This document shows positions 52,801-64,000 of a DNA stretch of 64,000 bases, piece after piece; position 1 is the stretch's first letter, and every line of letters begins with the position of its first letter. The DNA lies in assembly GCA_933822405.4 (NCBI GenBank), contig CAKOGP040001958.1, positions 124,001 to 188,000 of the forward strand, read 5' to 3'. The notes under the pieces were generated by a model, which did no database searches, was not told where the DNA came from, and saw nothing but the letters and a program-made list of their open reading frames with translations. This DNA is from Cylindrotheca closterium (taxonomy: Eukaryota > Bacillariophyta > Bacillariophyceae > Bacillariales > Bacillariaceae). Position numbers and translations under genes: made by a program.

Positions 52801-54735
52801 TTCAAAGCATTAGTTTCTTGACCAAAATGTATTAATGCTGTGACATTTGCGTTGTCTCTGTCCAGGTTATCATGAATGTGAAATTGCAACTGTTCTCCCT
52901 GTTCTACAGAGCCACACAGCGACATCTGCAATAGGTGTTTCGTATTAGATCGCCCTAGTCTTCGTCTAGCAATACGGAACTAACAGGCTAGACGACTTTA
53001 CGCACCTTCTCGCAACCGCCCAAGTCGAGTAGATCGGAATCAAGCAGAATGCCCGCCTTCTTATCAAACTCAAAAAGATCCACCTCAAAGGCCCTGATGC
53101 AAGGCTTGCAATAGCAGGAGTACCCTTTCTCTGTTGGGCAGGATAGGCCTCGACGTTCACATCGAAGATCGAACAAGTCCTCGGGAACCTTGTAATGGCC
53201 CTCTGGACATTTCACGGCTTGGTACAACGACGTCTCGCGAGGACACTGCCATTCACCTATACCGACAAAGATCACCACCAAAACAATCTCAAGAGTGAGT
53301 ACGTGGTCATCGAATATAGCCCAGCTCAGTCTGTCACAAAGCAACTCAGTGATTCCCTTACCAATATTGTTCTGTTCCACAAATCCAATATCCTGTACGA
53401 TCGTTCTCAGCTCAAAGTGAGACCTTGCTGGACGGAAGCCGCTGTGACGACCTGCCAGGCCCGCTTGATATGCTAGCTCTGCCATCTCTCGAGTAGTATC
53501 ACAGCGGGCTTCTTTTACAAAATCTGAAGGTGACATGGTATTGCACAAGTCGGTCTCTGATTTGGTGGCGGCGGCATCCAAACATTCATGAAATGATCGA
53601 CCCACAAGGTTGTGATAGTGAAAGTTGATGAGAGCAGCCGAGACTTCCTCTGCAACTACTCGATCGAGGTCTTCCTTGGCAAACAGCGGCCACTCCGGAA
53701 CGACAGGCGTCGAGTGAAGGTACGGAAAGAGTTCACCATCATCCATAATGTAGATTCTAGGAGACACGACCTTGAAAAGCTCTGGATCGATTAACTCCCC
53801 AGTTTCAAGATCGGTGGTCTGTTCGACCGCTCCCGTTCGAACGAAACCGACATCCCAGCTCCCATCGAGAACACCTCTCACGACATCTTCTTGGCTATCT
53901 GCGTGATTCGGAGCGAACAAGGCAAGGTGAGAGGGTAGCATCATTCCGCGTATGTAACGATACGAGGCTTACTTGTGAATGTAACTTGCTCAGGATCCAT
54001 GATGTAATCCAATCCGTTCTTCATCATTACCCAAAATTGAGACTGGCCACCAGCAAATTCAGAAATCTTGACGGCGGCGATTCGTTTGTTCTTCAGATTT
54101 TCAATGCTATTGATGTCTCTGTTGTCTGCAGCGACAAGCATGGTTCCACCGAGGACATCAAGATCATAATATCGTCCTCTAACCTTGGTGCGTGACAATG
54201 TGGTTCCAAGAGGCTGAGCTCCAATCTCGGTACCAGTGCACGAGAAGAAGCCAGAGTCAGCATACATCATATCAACATCTTGATCTTGGTCGATCCACGC
54301 AGTCAAAGGATCGCGTGTAGGTACCATCTTGAACTCGATAGGAGGATCCCAGCGTTTTCCAACTGCCTCGTTGAGGTAGGTCTCGAAAGTAAGGTTGAAC
54401 TCTTGGACGGTAGTCTCGATGCTATCATGGGCATAGATGCCGATGTGGTAGACCTTCTTTTGTGTGAGCTCGTTGAATCGACGATACCCTTGAGCGCAGT
54501 CAAGCTCTCCAGTAGGCCACTGCGCAAGTTCCGACATACTGGTATTATATGCGCCTTCTTCTTGGACTTGAGGAGCACTGTCCCAGCCAACTTGAGGTGT
54601 GCTTTCGTTGAGCGGTGTAAGCACACCTAGGGGGGGCGCAAGCGTATCATTGTAAAGAGCAACTGCTTGGCTGACGGAAACCATTAGCACCACGAAAGTG
54701 CAGGCAATGGGTCCCCATTGTATTGATTTTTTCAT
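49853..54735 (-). CDS. Receptor-type cyclase, copy B
   Basis: Same architecture as copy A. Exons from the 5' end: 54735-53973, 53898-53362, 53256-53006, 52925-52635, 52569-51828, 51735-51429, 51343-51279, 51188-50831, 50748-50558, 50469-49853; 1,373 residues in frame. Signal peptide, PhnD-like sensor (GQSQFWVMMKNGLDYIMDP), Cys-rich stalk (YSCYCKPC), filamin-like end (PESPWRVEV), TM, kinase (GQGAFG, VAIK, HGDLKAKN, DFGLA, TPFWLAPEY), linker and cyclase (FFSDI, ETIGDAW, PRYGLFGD, TASRMES). It carries a 90-bp intron (51189-51278) that A and D lack at this codon. The C-terminus ends MERSLSR, like D's GRSLSR. Confidence 0.9.
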
Positions 54736-55127
54736 TTTTGCTGTAATTTTCGTGTGAGACTATGATTTGTGGAACTTTCTTGGTTTCACATTATTACGTT
54801 TCGGAGTGATAATACGCCCTTGCGAACGTGGCGACGTAAAGCTTTATATTATATATTAGTGGACATATTATACATTTAGCCTTCTGCGTATATGTCCGCT
54901 GCATATTTAGGATCAAGTGGAATCGAGGTAATAGAACCGCCGCTATATTTCTGCAGAGTAACTTTGTGCACAGCGAACGCATATATGTCACCGGCGTTTG
55001 ATGCTAATTTAAAATTCTTGTTCAGCAGACAAGACGTATTATTTACATTATCGGATCCATGGAAATACGAAGTCAACACACACACTTAGATTACAAATAC
55101 TTTATCACGCATCCAATTCCACTTTAA
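54736..55127. other. Upstream region of receptor copy B
   Basis: Presumed promoter of copy B, then unrelated AT-rich sequence before the relics begin. No gene seen. Confidence 0.45.
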
Positions 55128-56290
55128 TGTGAGGCAACGCTATTCGAGGATGACACATGACAGCTAGATATGAGACGATTGAAACGTACAGAAAGGAGTG
55201 CCAAATAGTCCACTATTGTTCTTCAACGCAAGACCGAAATCAATCACCAACCTTTGCCCGGAACCTAGAGTCAATCAAGAGTTTCTTCGCCTTGAGATCT
55301 CCATGAAGAATAGGCGGTCCCCAAGCATGCAAGAAGCGAAGACCTTGGGCGACGTCACGGACAATGTAGAGAATGATTTCTCCTCACATAACAGTGGTGA
55401 TGCCTGTATTGAATTCAATTGAAATCAACAAATGTGAGTTTGGGGTTTTTCATGGCTGCTTGAATGAATCAATCGACAAGAAGGAGACGATCGATCATAT
55501 TACTTTCATGGATGGCGAAGCCTGGAAAAAAGTCTCATTTCTTCTTTGAACTCCCGTCTGCCTCTGAAGTGTCGCATCACACCACGAAAAGACTTTGGAA
55601 ACAGTGCCAAATACGTTCATGTTGTATGAAGATGTCTCTTGATACACAAAGAGCATTCGGCTAATCGTGGACTGCTTGCGGTGTCGTTGGCCTAGTCCAA
55701 CAAGGAACCCCAGTGCCCGTTGTACTCGTTGCAAGTCAACCTCGTTTGACCCCAAATGACTCCAAAGGCGCTTCAAGATCTTTTGAAGGGTCGACATCAT
55801 ACGATTCTTGTTCTTCTGCTCTCTTGTCGTCGGCAGAATCTTCGTCAACCTCGTTGGATGTACCAGCCATCGATCACAGTTGCATTAGCCCGGTCCAAGA
55901 TATCGTGTACGTGCAATTTCAACTGTTTTCCCTGTTCCACTTCCACATATAGAGACATCTGAAAAGAGTATTCGCATTAGATTAGCTTGCTCCGTCCAGT
56001 GAAACGCGAAACAATAGGCACTATCTGTAAGCACCTTGTCACACCCAAGTTGCGCGGCATCTGTCATAGTCTCTTTCTCTTCATCCAATTGAAAGAAAGG
56101 TCCACCTCAAATGCCTTCATAGAAGGCTTGCAATTGCACTAGTTCCCCTTCTCTTTTGGGCACGATAGGCCTTTAAAAGTGCGCATTGAGTATCAAACTG
56201 TTCCTCGAGAACCTTTTATATTGTAATGGCCCTCGTCTGGACATTTAATGGCGTCATACAACGTCGTTACACGGGGGCATTGATCTTGTT
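55128..56290 (-). pseudogene. Receptor cyclase relic 1 (mosaic)
   Basis: Pieces of the receptor gene in order but with large deletions: kinase catalytic-loop exon (DSRFRAKV), the start of the CITTVMG exon, the kinase-insert region (GLGQRHRKQSTISRMLF), part of the filamin-domain exon, then the Cys-rich stalk exon. Multiple frameshifts and stops are present. The intron remnants match copy B, while the kinase insert and stalk match copy D. Confidence 0.85.
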
Positions 56291-56309
56291 AAATATAACA
56301 TCCACAATC

Positions 56310-57115
56310 AACACATATAACCTTCAACGGACTTACGGCAACCATCTGGTTCTCGAAGCAATCGCGTTCGATCACAACACTTCTCCATGGTATGACTCCG
56401 GAACTTGATCGCCATTATATTGTCAGCGATTTCGAGAATTGTAACCTCACATTGGTTCGGTGAAAAAAATTGAAAAGTATATGCATGGTCTTCATTCGGT
56501 GTCGCTGTGACTGTCAACGACCTTGTTTCTTGGCCAACAGGTATATACCAATGCTGTCAATACAGTTGCATTGTATCTCGGTCCAAAATTATCCTGTATG
56601 TGGAATTTCAACTGTCCTGTCTGTTCCACAGAGCCACACAGCGACATCTGAGAAAATAATTCGGGTTAGACTATATAGAGGCTGCGGTCTACGTAATATA
56701 CGAGGACATAGAATACGACTCCACACACCTTGTCATAACCTTCCAAGTCGAGATGATTGGAGTCAGTAGTCCACCGTCCTCCTCATCGAATTGAAAGAGG
56801 ACCACATCAAATGCCTTGACGCAAGGCTTTTGCAATAGTAGGAGTGTACCTTTTCTTTGTTGGGCAGAACCGTCCTCGACAGTCATATTGATGTTCAAAC
56901 AAATTCTCTGGAATATTGTACCAGCCCTCGGGACATTTGATACAGCTTGATGTGTAACGACGACGGCACGCCAAAATGCCTATTCAGACAAAAAAGATCA
57001 CAACGCGTGAGCAGTAGGTGCTGGGGAGTATATTCGATATATAGCTTGGCTTCAACCCAACGAATGATTTGCAATGATTCACTTACCATTATTGTTGTCC
57101 ACTTCCACAAAACCA
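56310..57115 (-). pseudogene. Receptor cyclase relic 2
   Basis: A second, separate decayed stretch: filamin-domain exon (TATPNEDHAYTFQF, then DCFENQMVA), then the Cys-rich stalk exon, then the end of the sensor exon (VEVDNNNG). It repeats exons already present in relic 1, so at least two gene copies died here. Stops and frameshifts throughout. Confidence 0.8.
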
Positions 57116-57140
57116 ATGATGGATTGAGATATGAGACATG

Positions 57141-57673
57141 AACATATATATTATATATGACCTTCGGTTGAATTTTGAAATGAGCTGTTTTGATTGTCTA
57201 ACGTAGACGCAAGCTCGAGAACGAATCATTGGATTCCTTTCATCATACTGACGACGGTCGAACGACCGTCTCAACATCATTGCTAATTGTGATACACATC
57301 TATCATAATGTTGGACAAAGCGCAATGCTGATTAGAGGTATTTTAATACAGCATAGCATGATTTTCAGTGCAACCTGATTCGCTGAACAGTGTAACACTG
57401 ACTGGTCATCATGATCTAAATACTGCACCATGAACGTTTCGCTGTCTGTGCAAGAGTCAGTATTGATGAATATTGTCCGTGGTACAATAAGACACCAATC
57501 CATCTTTCTTAAGCTGTTCGGCATCAAACGAAGCAAGTGAATGCTGTGACACCAATTCAAACTAAAGGCAAAAGGAAAGATTATATAATAACGTCAAAAT
57601 TATTTTCGAATGAATTACAGAAGGAAATCAATCCCCTTGAACAAAAACGTGGTTTCCCACATCGGATTAAGCC
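57141..57673. other. Spacer with a hairpin
   Basis: 3' flank of receptor copy D. It includes the inverted repeat GACGGTCG-AA-CGACCGTC (57253-57270), which shares its arm with the cluster at 7.8 kb. No gene seen. Confidence 0.5.
57253..57270. repeat. Perfect inverted repeat GACGGTCG/CGACCGTC
   Basis: 8-bp perfect arms with a 2-nt loop. The same arm is found at 7773-7780 and 7786-7793, and an AACGTAGAC block lies upstream of both loci. Confidence 0.8.
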
Positions 57674-60600
57674 TCACCGTGAAAGAGATCGTCCAATGCG
57701 AATTGCATGGTATTCTGGGTGAGGCGATTCTTCCACGGGTGATTCAGAGTGGGGTTCTATCTCTTCCTTTGAATCATATTGTCTTGACGACCGAAACATT
57801 GCCTTGATTCCATGCTTTTGGACCGGCTTCATTGCCGAACGACTCACTTGATTTTCCACTGGCATTGGCGGTGGAGCCACAATGTCTCCGGCGAAATTCA
57901 CCATTGGCTGGGTATTGAACTTCGGAGCAGTTCTTACTGGTGCACTTTCTCCCACCCAATACGTGACCATGTTGCCCTTGCCCTTTACTGCAACCTTGCC
58001 TCGCTTGCGCAATGGCATGTCTGGAGCTTGCTCTTGCAAAATCTTGGCTGCAGGCTCGGAACATTGGATCCTGTCGCTCACAGACAAAGACTCCATCCTG
58101 GATGCTGTATTCACTGTGTCTCCAAACAATCCATATCTAGGATTCAACGATCCAATCACATTACTCACTACGGGACCAGAATGGAAACCAACACGGATGT
58201 GGACATATCCAGCTTCGGGATCATCTTCGTCAATCATTACTTTGCTTGCAGCCTGAACGGCGTCGATCGCAAACTCGGCAATGCGCTTTGCGTGGGTTTC
58301 GTTCTGATCATTTTCCACTGTATGTACAATAATTCAGATCAAGAAAGAATTGAAGAAACAAATAGTGTGAGAAAAAGCTAGAATGACGAAAGTGTTGGTG
58401 CCGAGGATACTTACAATTTGTCACTCCCATCCAAGCATCGCCGATCGTCTCGACCTTGAACACATCGTGCTTAGTAGCCAGTGCATCAAACGCGAGATAC
58501 AAACGATCCAACATGCCGCAGACCTTCACTGGAGTCAACGCTCGAGAGATATCGGTGAATCGGACGATATCACTAAAGAAGATAGTCACGTTATTGTGCG
58601 TTTCCCTGTAATCCCGAGAGATCAGAAAACATTGTGAGATATCTTTCCATGATCGCAAATGGATTGGTAAGACAGAGTAAGACTTACGGTTCGACCTTTT
58701 GTCCGGCCTTAAGTTTGTCAGCAACAGCCTTGGGGAAGACCTTGTACAACATGTCTCCCGTCGCCACTTGCGTTCTTACGCGAGTGGTGGGACTGGCATC
58801 GGCAAGTGGTTCGGTGTCGTTGGCAGTCATTTCGCCAAAGATCATATCAAGATCCTTCGCGTCTGGACGGAAGAGAGGATCGCTACTCCAGCACTTTTTC
58901 ATGATCTCTGACATTCTCTTGGGACACGTAGACGGCACAGCGGGTCTGTGGTTGATACGCGGATCACAAACCTTGCGAAGAACGGAGCGAGGGTTCTCTC
59001 CTGAGTATGGGTTGTTTCTGCTGTAGATCTCATACAAGATGATACCGAAAGAGTAAATGTCACAGTGGCTGTTGTAGTCTGTTTTTCGCAGGATGTACTC
59101 TGGAGCCAGCCTATAATTGAACAATAACAATTACAAATTACATCCCGTGTGAGTGCATATTCATCATTGACATGATAGCTGACGACAGCATTAAGAGAGA
59201 AGTGACTGATCGAAACATACCAGAAAGGAGTGCCAGACAAGCCGCGATTGTTCTTCAACGCAAGGCCGAAGTCACCAACCTTTGCCCGGAACCTAGAGTC
59301 AATCAAGATATTCTTTGCCTTGAGGTCTCCGTGAAGAATAGGCGGTCTCGACGCATGCAGGAAGCGAAGACCCTGAGCGACGTCGCGGACAATCTGGAGG
59401 ATGATTTCTCCTCCAGTGTAGAGAGTCTCGTTACGCAAAAGGTCATACAGAGAACCGTTTTCCATGTACTCCATGACCATCATTGGCTCGTATCCGTTCA
59501 TGACTGCTCCCATAACAGTGGTGATGCCTGTATTGAATTGAAGAGATCAATAATGTCAGTACCTGGTGTCTGCTTTGTTAGCGATGAAACGGAAATGTTT
59601 GATGACTTACATGGATGGCGAAGCCTGGACAAAAGTCTCATTTCTTCTTTGAACTCCGTCTGCCTCTGAGTTGTCGCATCACACCACGGAAATACTTTGG
59701 AAACGATTCCTCTATGGCTGCTCGAACCAGCAGACGCGGTGCCAAGTACATTCATGTTGTATGCAGATGTATCTTGAGAGCCGAAGAGCATTCGGCTAAT
59801 CGTGGACTGCTTGCGGTGTCGTTGGCCAAGTCCAACAAGAAATCCCAACTTCGAGTTGTCTCCCGTGCCCGTTGTACTCGTTGCAAGACTACCTCGTTTG
59901 ACCCCAAATGACTCCAAAGGCGCTTCAAGATCTTTTGAATGGTTGGCATCATACGATTCTTGTTCCTCTGCTGTTTCCCTAGACTTACTGTCTGCAGAAT
60001 CTTCGACAACCTCGTTGGATCTACCTGCTATTCTTGATCCGGACATTTTTGTCGATCCGCCCTTCTTAATTGGCAGTACTCGCTTGATAGCGACATTCGT
60101 ACCACGATACTCGGCAAGCAGTACAACCCCAAATGCACCTTGCCCAACCACTTCAGCCGGATGACTGAAGTGTAATTCATCTACGTTAACTTTCCATACT
60201 TCATCGCTCTTCTCTCTTCTGTAGTTCATGAATCTCCATAGCAAGAGTAGCAAGATCAAACCACAGGCACCTGCAATGATGCCTGCAAAAGTTCCGTCCG
60301 CCATGCATTTACCATCAATCAACTTGGAATTATTGGAACACACGCAAACTCCATTTTCGTTCTTCAAGTGGATTTGGAAAGCAGAGATTTCCCACATTAG
60401 ATGGCATTCATGGTGGAAGCATAGATTTCAACGGATTGGACTTACAGCAACCATTTGGTTCTCAAAGCAAACCTTTTCGATCACTTCAACTCTCCATGGT
60501 GACTCCGGTACTTGAACGCCGTCCACACTGATTTCTAGAATTGCAACTCCGCGTTGGTTCTGTGAGAAGAAAAAATTGTATGCATGCAGTTCATCTGGAG

Positions 60601-62508
60601 TTTTTGTGACCGTCAAAGCCCGTGTTTCCTGTCCAAAATGTACCAATGCTGTCACAGTTGCATTAGCCCGGTCCAAGTTATCCTGTATGTGAAATTTCAG
60701 CTTTTTTCCCTGTTCCACCTCACCACATAAAGACATCTGAAAAGATTATTTCCATTAGATTACCTTGCTCTGTCCAGTGAAACGTGAAACAATAGACACC
60801 ATCTTTACGAACCTTGTCACAACCGCCCAAGTTGCTCAGAGCGGCGTCGGTCATAGCCTCTTTTTCTTCATCCAATTGAAAGAGATCCACCTCAAATGCC
60901 TTAATACAAGGCTTGCAATAGCAAGAGTACCCTTTTTCTTTTGGGCACGATAGGCCTTTAAGTGCGCATTGAGTATCAAACTGGTCCTCGAGAACTTTGT
61001 AGTGGCCCTCTGGACATTTGATGGCGTCATACAACGTCGTTACACGGGGGCATTGCCAGTCACCTGTACAGGGCAAAAAGTCAACCGTAAGTAGTTGCTC
61101 GGTGGACATCGCCCAACTCTGCAATAAACACCCAGTAAATATCTTACCATTCTTGTTTTGTTCAACAAAACCAATGTCCTGGACGATCGTTCTTAGCTCA
61201 AAGTGAGACCTCGCTGAGCGGAAGCCGCTGTGACGACCTGCCAGTCCTGCTTGATATGTCAGCTCCGCCATCTCTCGAGTGGTATCGCAGCGTGCTTCTT
61301 TCACAAAATCTGAAGGTGACATGGTATTGCACACGTCTGTTTCTGCTGCGGTTTTGGCGGCATCCAAACACTCATGAATAGCTCGACCCACATTGTTGTG
61401 ATAGTGAAAGTTGATGAGAGCTGCTGACACTTCCTCTGCGATTACTCGGTCGAGGTCTTGCTTGGCAAAGAGCGGCCACTCCGGAACGACAGGTGTCGAG
61501 TGCAGATACGGAAAGAGGTCGCCATCATCCATAATGTAGATCCTTGGAGACACGACCTTGAAAAGCTCTGGATCGAGCAGCTCTCCCGTTTCAAGATCGG
61601 TGGTCTGTTCGACTACTCCCGTTCGAACGAAGCCGACGTCCCAGCTCCCATCGAGAACACCTCTCACGACATCTTCTTGATTATCTGTATAGTCCAGAGC
61701 AAACAATGACAAGGTGAGAACCATGGAACGAAGCATTCGTTCGAAGAAACAAAAGACAACGGGTTTCTTGCTTACCTGTGAATGTAACTTGATCAGGATC
61801 CATGATGTAATCCAATCCGTTCTTCATCATTACCCAAAATTGAGACTGGCCACCAGCAAATTCAGAAATCTTGACAGCGGCGAGCCGTTTGTTCTTCAAA
61901 TCTGCAATGTTATTGATCTGTCTGTTGTCTGCAGCAACAAGCATAGTTCCACCGAGGACATCAAGGTCATAATATCGTCCTCGGACCTTGGTGCGAGACA
62001 ATGTGGTTCCAAGAGGCTGAGCTCCAATCTCGGTACCAGTACACGAGAAGAAGCCAGAGTCAGCATACATCATATCAACATCTTGTTCTTGGTCGATCCA
62101 CGCAATCAAAGGATAGCGTGTAGGTACCATCTTGAACTCGATGGGAGGGTCCCAGCGTTTTCCAACTGCCTCGGTGAGATAGGTTTCGAAGGTAAGGTTG
62201 AACGCTTGGACGGTAGTCTCGATGTCATCGGGGGCATAGATACCGATATGGTAGACCTTCTTTTGTGTAAGCTCGTTGAATTGACGGTATCCTTGAGCGC
62301 AGTCGAGCTGTCCAGTAGGCCACTGTTTTTCAGGGTCTGAGATTCCGACATCGGGGATGTTCCCTTCTAGAGGTGCATTTGTAGTTCCATTGATGGGTAC
62401 AATGGGCGCAGTTGTATCATTGTCAAGAGCAACTGCTTGGCTGATGGCTGCCATCAGCATCATTAGGGTGTAGGCAATTGGTGCCCATCTTATTGTTTGT
62501 TTCATCAT
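57674..62508 (-). CDS. Receptor-type cyclase, copy D
   Basis: Third intact family member. Exons from the 5' end: 62508-61776, 61684-61148, 61063-60813, 60736-60446, 60361-59611, 59527-59221, 59110-58688, 58605-58415, 58317-57674; 1,375 residues in frame. Close to copy B in every domain: PhnD-like sensor, Cys-rich stalk, filamin-like Ig (PESPWRVEV), TM, kinase with intact Lys, HGD and DFG, linker and cyclase with both metal Asp. The exon corresponding to B's 51343-51279 plus 51188-50831 is a single 423-bp exon here. Divergent from the SET gene, with ACCGGTA-type motifs in the shared upstream region. Confidence 0.9.
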
Positions 62509-62992
62509 AACGTAGTTGTTTTTGTGCGATATTTGAAAGTTTGAATGGCTTTTGTCTCGACATCGGTATTCATAATCGAGAACACTGATGGGATCTTCGC
62601 CCTCCTGTTCCTTGTGAATTCGGGGTTCGGTTTGGTTTGAAAGTGCTTAACGCACATTCGGGTTTGGACGAGCTTACGCGACGAACTAATTGTCAAACGT
62701 TCTCAGAATCAGGCTTCTTTTCGCACCGGTACTGATTCCTACATTAAATACATAGATAGATAAAATCTGAGCTTCACTACCGTACCGGGTACAGTACGTG
62801 TGCCGGTATCATTTCACGATTTGTGTCGCTTCGACATTTCTGCTGGTTCAATCAGACAAAATTCACCGTTTGTCATTCATTCGTTGCTCCCCCAAAGTTG
62901 AATTCTGATGCTGGGGAAACAAATTCATGAAACAATATTGAATATTGAAGCATCGACAGCATGTCATCAACACGTCATCAAATTTTTTGCCC
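62509..62992. other. Divergent promoter region with ACCGGTA-type motifs
   Basis: Between receptor copy D (minus) and the SET gene (plus). ACCGGTAC at 62725 and CCGGTA at about 62812 lie here; TACCGGTA at 63001 is just inside the SET gene. No gene seen. Confidence 0.5.
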
Positions 62993-64000
62993 ATGTTGTA
63001 TACCGGTAGATCACTACTCGCATTACTCTTTTTCAGTCTTACAGGACACTGCGCACTTGTTGCTGCGAAAATCACGAAAGACGAGCAGAAAGCTTTCGAT
63101 CGGCTGGTCAAGGCTGTGATTAAAGAAGGAGGTTATGTTCATCCATCCATTGGAATCCTGTCGCCAGCACCATCTGGAGCCCCACGAGGCATTGGTATGG
63201 TCGAGAATGTGAAACCAAAAATCGAATCTGGTAAAGATATGCTGATGAAGGTTCCGTACTCTTATCAGATGACCCGAGATCTGGCAATGTCAACGCTCAT
63301 GGACGTGATACCGCCAATGGTTCTGGTGGATGCACCATTGTTAGAGTTGGACGATTCAGCCTTGCTGGTGTTACTTCTGGCCCATGAATACGGTCTCGGC
63401 AAGAACTCAAAGTTCCATGCCTATACAGAATTTCTACCAAGCTGGCAAGACGAAGGTGGCGGATGCGGTTATGAAAACGTTCAAGATTTTCGTCAGTTGC
63501 CTGCAGGTATTGAACCTGAAGAGATTGAAATGGCTTTACAATATGCCACCCACGTGTCTCTTGGAATGTATGGTGATTATGGCGAATACTTGGCAAATGA
63601 CGCTTGGCCCAGGGAATGGAAAGATGAACCTGCACTCGCCTTGCGATGGGCAATGTGTGTCGTCAGTTCTCGGGCAACCGCTGCCAATCGACGTGCTGGA
63701 GACAACAATTCGGGAACTGGTGTTCGCCTTATTCCATTGGTGGATCTTGCTAATCACCGCAAAGCTTCTAGTGGCTTTGTTGAACTGTCAGGAAGCGAGA
63801 GAATAGTTTATGACGATTTCATGGATGCCACCTCAGATGACACAGGTAGCTTTGTGGTGCGCTCGGCATGGAAATGCGGAACAACTCGAGTTGATTTGGA
63901 AAAGGGAGATGAAATCACAGTTAACTACAACTTGCCTGCGTATCAAGCTGTTGACTGGTTCTTAAGTCTTGGATTTCTGCCAGCTGAATTGAGTTCGAAC
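62993..64000 (+). CDS. SET-domain protein with signal peptide (partial, runs off the window)
   Basis: 336 codons are open to the window edge with no stop. The leader MLYTGRSLLALLFFSL is signal-like. Then the split-SET pattern of SETD3 / Rubisco-LSMT type lysine or histidine methyltransferases: GAPRGIGMVENV (SET-N), LIPLVDLANHR (SAM and substrate site), and KGDEITVNYN (SET-C). A targeting peptide suggests an organelle or the secretory route rather than chromatin. The substrate and the C-terminal substrate-binding domain are not visible in this window. Confidence 0.82.
   Translation, partial: MLYTGRSLLALLFFSLTGHCALVAAKITKDEQKAFDRLVKAVIKEGGYVHPSIGILSPAPSGAPRGIGMVENVKPKIESGKDMLMKVPYSYQMTRDLAMSTLMDVIPPMVLVDAPLLELDDSALLVLLLAHEYGLGKNSKFHAYTEFLPSWQDEGGGCGYENVQDFRQLPAGIEPEEIEMALQYATHVSLGMYGDYGEYLANDAWPREWKDEPALALRWAMCVVSSRATAANRRAGDNNSGTGVRLIPLVDLANHRKASSGFVELSGSERIVYDDFMDATSDDTGSFVVRSAWKCGTTRVDLEKGDEITVNYNLPAYQAVDWFLSLGFLPAELSSN

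Overview
This is eukaryotic nuclear DNA, most likely from a diatom (stramenopile). The evidence is intron-sparse genes with short GT-AG introns (about 60-215 bp), PhnD-type receptor cyclases, a BspA-type leucine-rich-repeat gene, expanded glycosyltransferases, a Ty1/copia RNase H relic and tetranucleotide microsatellites (GAAT/AATC) between genes. Nothing in the sequence fixes the species. All intron calls come from reading splice sites by eye. For the receptor cyclases and the three-gene membrane family the summed exons are exact multiples of three and the splice phases agree between paralogs.

Left part (1-15 kb): a protein-isoaspartate methyltransferase with a leader, then receptor cyclase copy A on the minus strand, then about 4.3 kb with no confident gene. 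That gap holds a minisatellite, decayed duplicated sequence and a cluster of inverted repeats. After it come tRNA-Lys(UUU), a GT92-like membrane glycosyltransferase and two tandem group-I truncated globins.

Middle (15-47 kb): a PH/DUF1336 (EDR2-like) protein, a sirtuin with a hydrophobic leader and a broken partial duplicate downstream, and a tandem family of three unrecognised signal-peptide, single-TM proteins. Next are a Rad21/Scc1 cohesin kleisin, a GT49 (LARGE-like) glycosyltransferase, a copia relic, a globin-like domain lacking its heme histidine fused to Ser-rich repeats, and an LRR_5 gene with one frameshift. Then a large unknown protein, a Y-family DNA polymerase (iota-like), a Pro/Thr-rich type II membrane protein and an NDUFA2-like complex I subunit with a long C-terminal extension.

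Right part (47-64 kb): a GH5-like membrane protein that seems to have lost its nucleophile, then a minus-strand array of receptor cyclases (intact copy B, two mosaic relics, intact copy D), and a SET-domain gene running off the edge.

The standout system is the receptor cyclase family. Each protein reads as signal peptide, PhnD-like periplasmic-binding-protein sensor, Cys-rich stalk, filamin-type Ig domain, TM helix, protein kinase, linker and class III cyclase. It joins a bacterial-type solute sensor to two intracellular enzymes. Three full copies and at least two relics lie in this window, with visible intron turnover and recombination among them.
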